64,000 nt of DNA from NCBI GenBank assembly GCA_038501195.1, contig JBBPUQ010000002.1, positions 1,798,001 through 1,862,000 on the forward strand, in the 5' to 3' direction. Made by a program: the position numbers and the translations under genes. The first letter of the stretch is position 1, and every line of letters begins with the position of its first letter. This stretch comes from Nemania diffusa. Its lineage: Eukaryota; Ascomycota; Sordariomycetes; Xylariales; Xylariaceae. Positions 61,731-64,000 of the stretch are shown in pieces. The notes beneath the pieces are model-generated. The model made no database searches and had not been told where the DNA came from. It saw only the letters and a program-made list of their open reading frames with translations.

Positions 61731-63430
61731 ATAATAGAAACGAACCATTTCCTCCCAATAACCGACCTCGATACCACCGACCTATCCGTTACACAACTTC
61801 TACAATAGAGCTGGGGATTTAGGCACGATAGCATGACTGTCACGGAGTCACGTCAGGCAACGACTGGGTCAGAAGCTGTATTTTAGGTGAATTAGCATTA
61901 GGATTCATTGCGTACAAAATATATGTTTAAACCTATGCTGGCCCAACGGCGTCCCGAATCCTGCGCATAACGTCCTGTCTGGTTTCCTCCTCAAGACTCC
62001 TTCGTAAAACACGAGCCTAGCTTACTACATGCTTAAGTCAACGACCAGCCGGATTTCGATAATGAGAAATGTTGAGCTTTTAGATGTGATACGCCCATAG
62101 GTATTCCCAAGCAAGGATTTGTGAGTGCTCTGCCTAAATGCTTCTGCTTGTGGTTTTGAGAAGTAGCATAGAATAAGCGATAAGGGACCTAGCTCTCTAC
62201 CTCGCTTATGTTTCGTCCTAAGGAGAAGACCAATATTATCTTCGACTGTGAGTCCCAGCATCTACCAGCTACCCACTCGTTAGTGATCTACGGCATCGTC
62301 TTCCCCGTTCTTCCTGGATACCTAAGAGCATCGGCTAATAGGCGTAGAACGAAATGGGTATATAAGTCGTAAGCCTGAGGTACGGGATTGGGAGAGTTGC
62401 TCGTTTGAATATACAAATCTCCCTACCGTATTCTTATGTGTTTTATAATGACTAGTGAGAAGTGAGGAAAAAGAGTTACTAGTCTTGAGCGCTCACGATA
62501 GCCCTCCGTGGGATCTTTTCCTTCCTTCAACCCAAAGTCATTTCCATTAGTACTAGGTTGCAATTGTAACTTATACCTCGTTCTACAGCGGTGTTAGGTA
62601 TGTCAGTATCTCATGTTTGAACTGTTCTGTTTACTAGGCATTACTAAATAATCCAAGGGAACGCACGAATTACCAATTGAGTAATTATAGTAGTCTATTT
62701 CATAGTTGTATATCTCAGATGTAAGATGTTATTACAATGAATATATATAAGACGCACCAAAAGTCATGGTCAAGCCCTCTGTGTAGGCAGTTGGTTCAGG
62801 TCTTCTTCGTGATTAACCTTGAACCCCCATCATCGTGATACCCCATCACAGGCAAGTAGATACGTTGTCAGTTAGATAGGTAGATTAAATAAGTTTTGCG
62901 ATCATATACTAAAGCGCAATTTTTCACATTTCATCGTTTTTATTAGGTAATTTGCTGATGCGATTGAGATAGAACTCGTACACTAAGCCACATTTAGCTA
63001 GATAAGCATCATCGTGCTTCAGCACAGCCCTATCTACAACCACGTCCTCTCAATACTAAATAGTGTATTCAGTAGGGGGGTTTAGTGAGCTCAAGATAAA
63101 GAAACCAAAAGTAAATATTATAAAAATTAAAAAAAAACTTTCCCCGTCACGCATTTACAGCCACGGAGTCAAAATGCTATAAGCAGCTATCGACTTCCAA
63201 GACGGCGAAGACTCATTGGCACCGAAAACGCGGCCAGCGACAAATCACCACGGTGTGAGTCATGGCTTTAATTTGCGCGGTACCTAGCGAATAGATTTAC
63301 TATGTATAAGAAGTAGCTTAAGGTGGAACAGGTGTATGTTCAATTGACAAGATCGCATCACATCACTTCACACGCTTCGATTCGGACCGAGTTCACATAG
63401 TCCGCCGAATAAAGAGCCAATCACCGCGAA
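61731..63430. other. 1.7-kb spacer
   Basis: Between two same-strand genes. No gene supported; short ORFs lack features. The 150 bases before 63,431 rise in GC and are probably the acetyltransferase promoter. Confidence 0.4.
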
Positions 63431-64000
63431 ATGGCCTCTAATGGCGCAGACGCCACTCACGTCGCAGTACAGACAACCCTCCCCCGCCTCCCGCTGCCCT
63501 CCCTCCCTGTGATCCGGACCGAACGCCTCCTCATCCGCCCCTTCACGCAGGACGACCTCGCGGCCTTCTACGCACTGCGCAAGATACCCGAGTTCATGGC
63601 CGAGAGCACACTGGGCAAGCCGGACCGCGACATAGCGGAGTCGCAGGCGGCGCTGGACGACCTGGTCGCGCCGTCGCAGCCGCGCTTCATGTTCGGCCTC
63701 TTCGTCGCCGCGACGGGCGAGCTCGTCGGCGACGGCGGCGTCCACACCGTGACCGGCGCCGGCCTCGGCTGGCCCGAGGTCGGGTATAAGCTGCACCCCG
63801 CCCACTGGGGGCGCGGCTACGCCACCGAGGCCATGGACGCCATACTGAAGGCGTGGTGGGAACTGCCGCGGGGCGCGGCCGAGGTCGAGGTGCATCCCGG
63901 CTCGCTGCTAAGGACCGAGGGGGAGGCGGAGGGCCAGGTGGTGGTATCACGGGAGCACGTGGTTGCCGAGATCGCGGCGTATAATGGCGGCAGCCAGCGC
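63431..64000 (+). CDS. GNAT-family N-acetyltransferase (cut by window end)
   Basis: 190 codons are visible and the frame is still open at the window edge. The start IRTERLLIRPFTQDDLAAFYALR is typical of the RimJ-like GNAT branch (Acetyltransf_3). The acetyl-CoA loop is WGRGYATEA in GYKLHPAHWGRGYATEAMDA, following a GDGGVHTV strand. The proteins acetylate amino groups of proteins or small molecules; the target is unknown. GC is high, with codons mostly ending in C or G, unlike the spacer before it. The stop, and possibly introns, lie outside the window. Confidence 0.85.
   Translation, partial: MASNGADATHVAVQTTLPRLPLPSLPVIRTERLLIRPFTQDDLAAFYALRKIPEFMAESTLGKPDRDIAESQAALDDLVAPSQPRFMFGLFVAATGELVGDGGVHTVTGAGLGWPEVGYKLHPAHWGRGYATEAMDAILKAWWELPRGAAEVEVHPGSLLRTEGEAEGQVVVSREHVVAEIAAYNGGSQR

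Noticed and set aside
15696..64000. A biosynthetic gene cluster or defence island
   Set aside because: No polyketide synthase, peptide synthetase, terpene cyclase or clustered tailoring set; the enzymes belong to separate primary pathways.

Overview
The window is a piece of a filamentous ascomycete (Pezizomycotina) nuclear genome. The evidence is short spliced introns (about 46-155 nt, GT-AG with CTAAC/CTGAC-like branch sites), a HET-domain gene, a 2EXR gene, a fungal DUF6536-type membrane protein, GH18 and GH76 cell-wall enzymes, and a left arm that looks destroyed by repeat-induced point mutation (RIP). I cannot name the species.

Layout. Bases 1 to about 15,300 are an AT-isochore with almost no G or C and no intact gene. 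Decayed transposons can still be read in it. A Ty3/Gypsy LTR retrotransposon lies on the minus strand (2,121-10,476) with recognisable reverse-transcriptase codons. It sits inside a 35-bp satellite that appears on both sides. A hAT transposase relic (10,860-13,756, minus) has at least five Trp codons turned into stops, with large microsatellites lying at positions that look like its introns. Minisatellites and an (ATT)n tract fill 13.9-15.06 kb, and short tandem repeats mark the abrupt change to normal composition near 15.3 kb.

From 15.7 kb the window is an ordinary gene-bearing arm with long spacers. In order: FAHD1-like hydrolase (+), GH18 chitinase (-), HET-domain protein (+, with a GC-AG intron), 2EXR protein (+), CNS1/TTC4 co-chaperone (-), histidinol-phosphate aminotransferase (-), GH76 mannanase (-), an intron-containing tRNA-Ala with a second tRNA 3' half behind it (-), amino-acid permease (-), a 5.4-kb gene-free stretch, pyridoxal-reductase-like aldo-keto reductase (+), DUF6536-like membrane protein (-), a decayed unknown gene (-), FAD-dependent DAO-family oxidoreductase (-), a candidate small secreted cysteine-rich protein (-), 3-hydroxyisobutyrate dehydrogenase-like protein (-), GCK-III/Ste20-type kinase (+), an unknown protein whose stop codon is followed in frame by a membrane-segment ORF (-), mitochondrial NAD-isocitrate dehydrogenase subunit 1 (+), and a GNAT acetyltransferase cut by the window end (+).

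The genes do not form one pathway or a biosynthetic cluster; they are mostly housekeeping metabolism (HIS5, IDH1, HIBADH, FAHD1), cell-wall enzymes (GH18, GH76) and signalling. The accessory character lies in the RIP block, the HET gene, the small cysteine-rich candidate, the decayed gene at 47 kb and the intergenic palindrome TACCTAGGTA, which recurs far above chance. Exon coordinates were worked out by hand from reading frames and splice sites.
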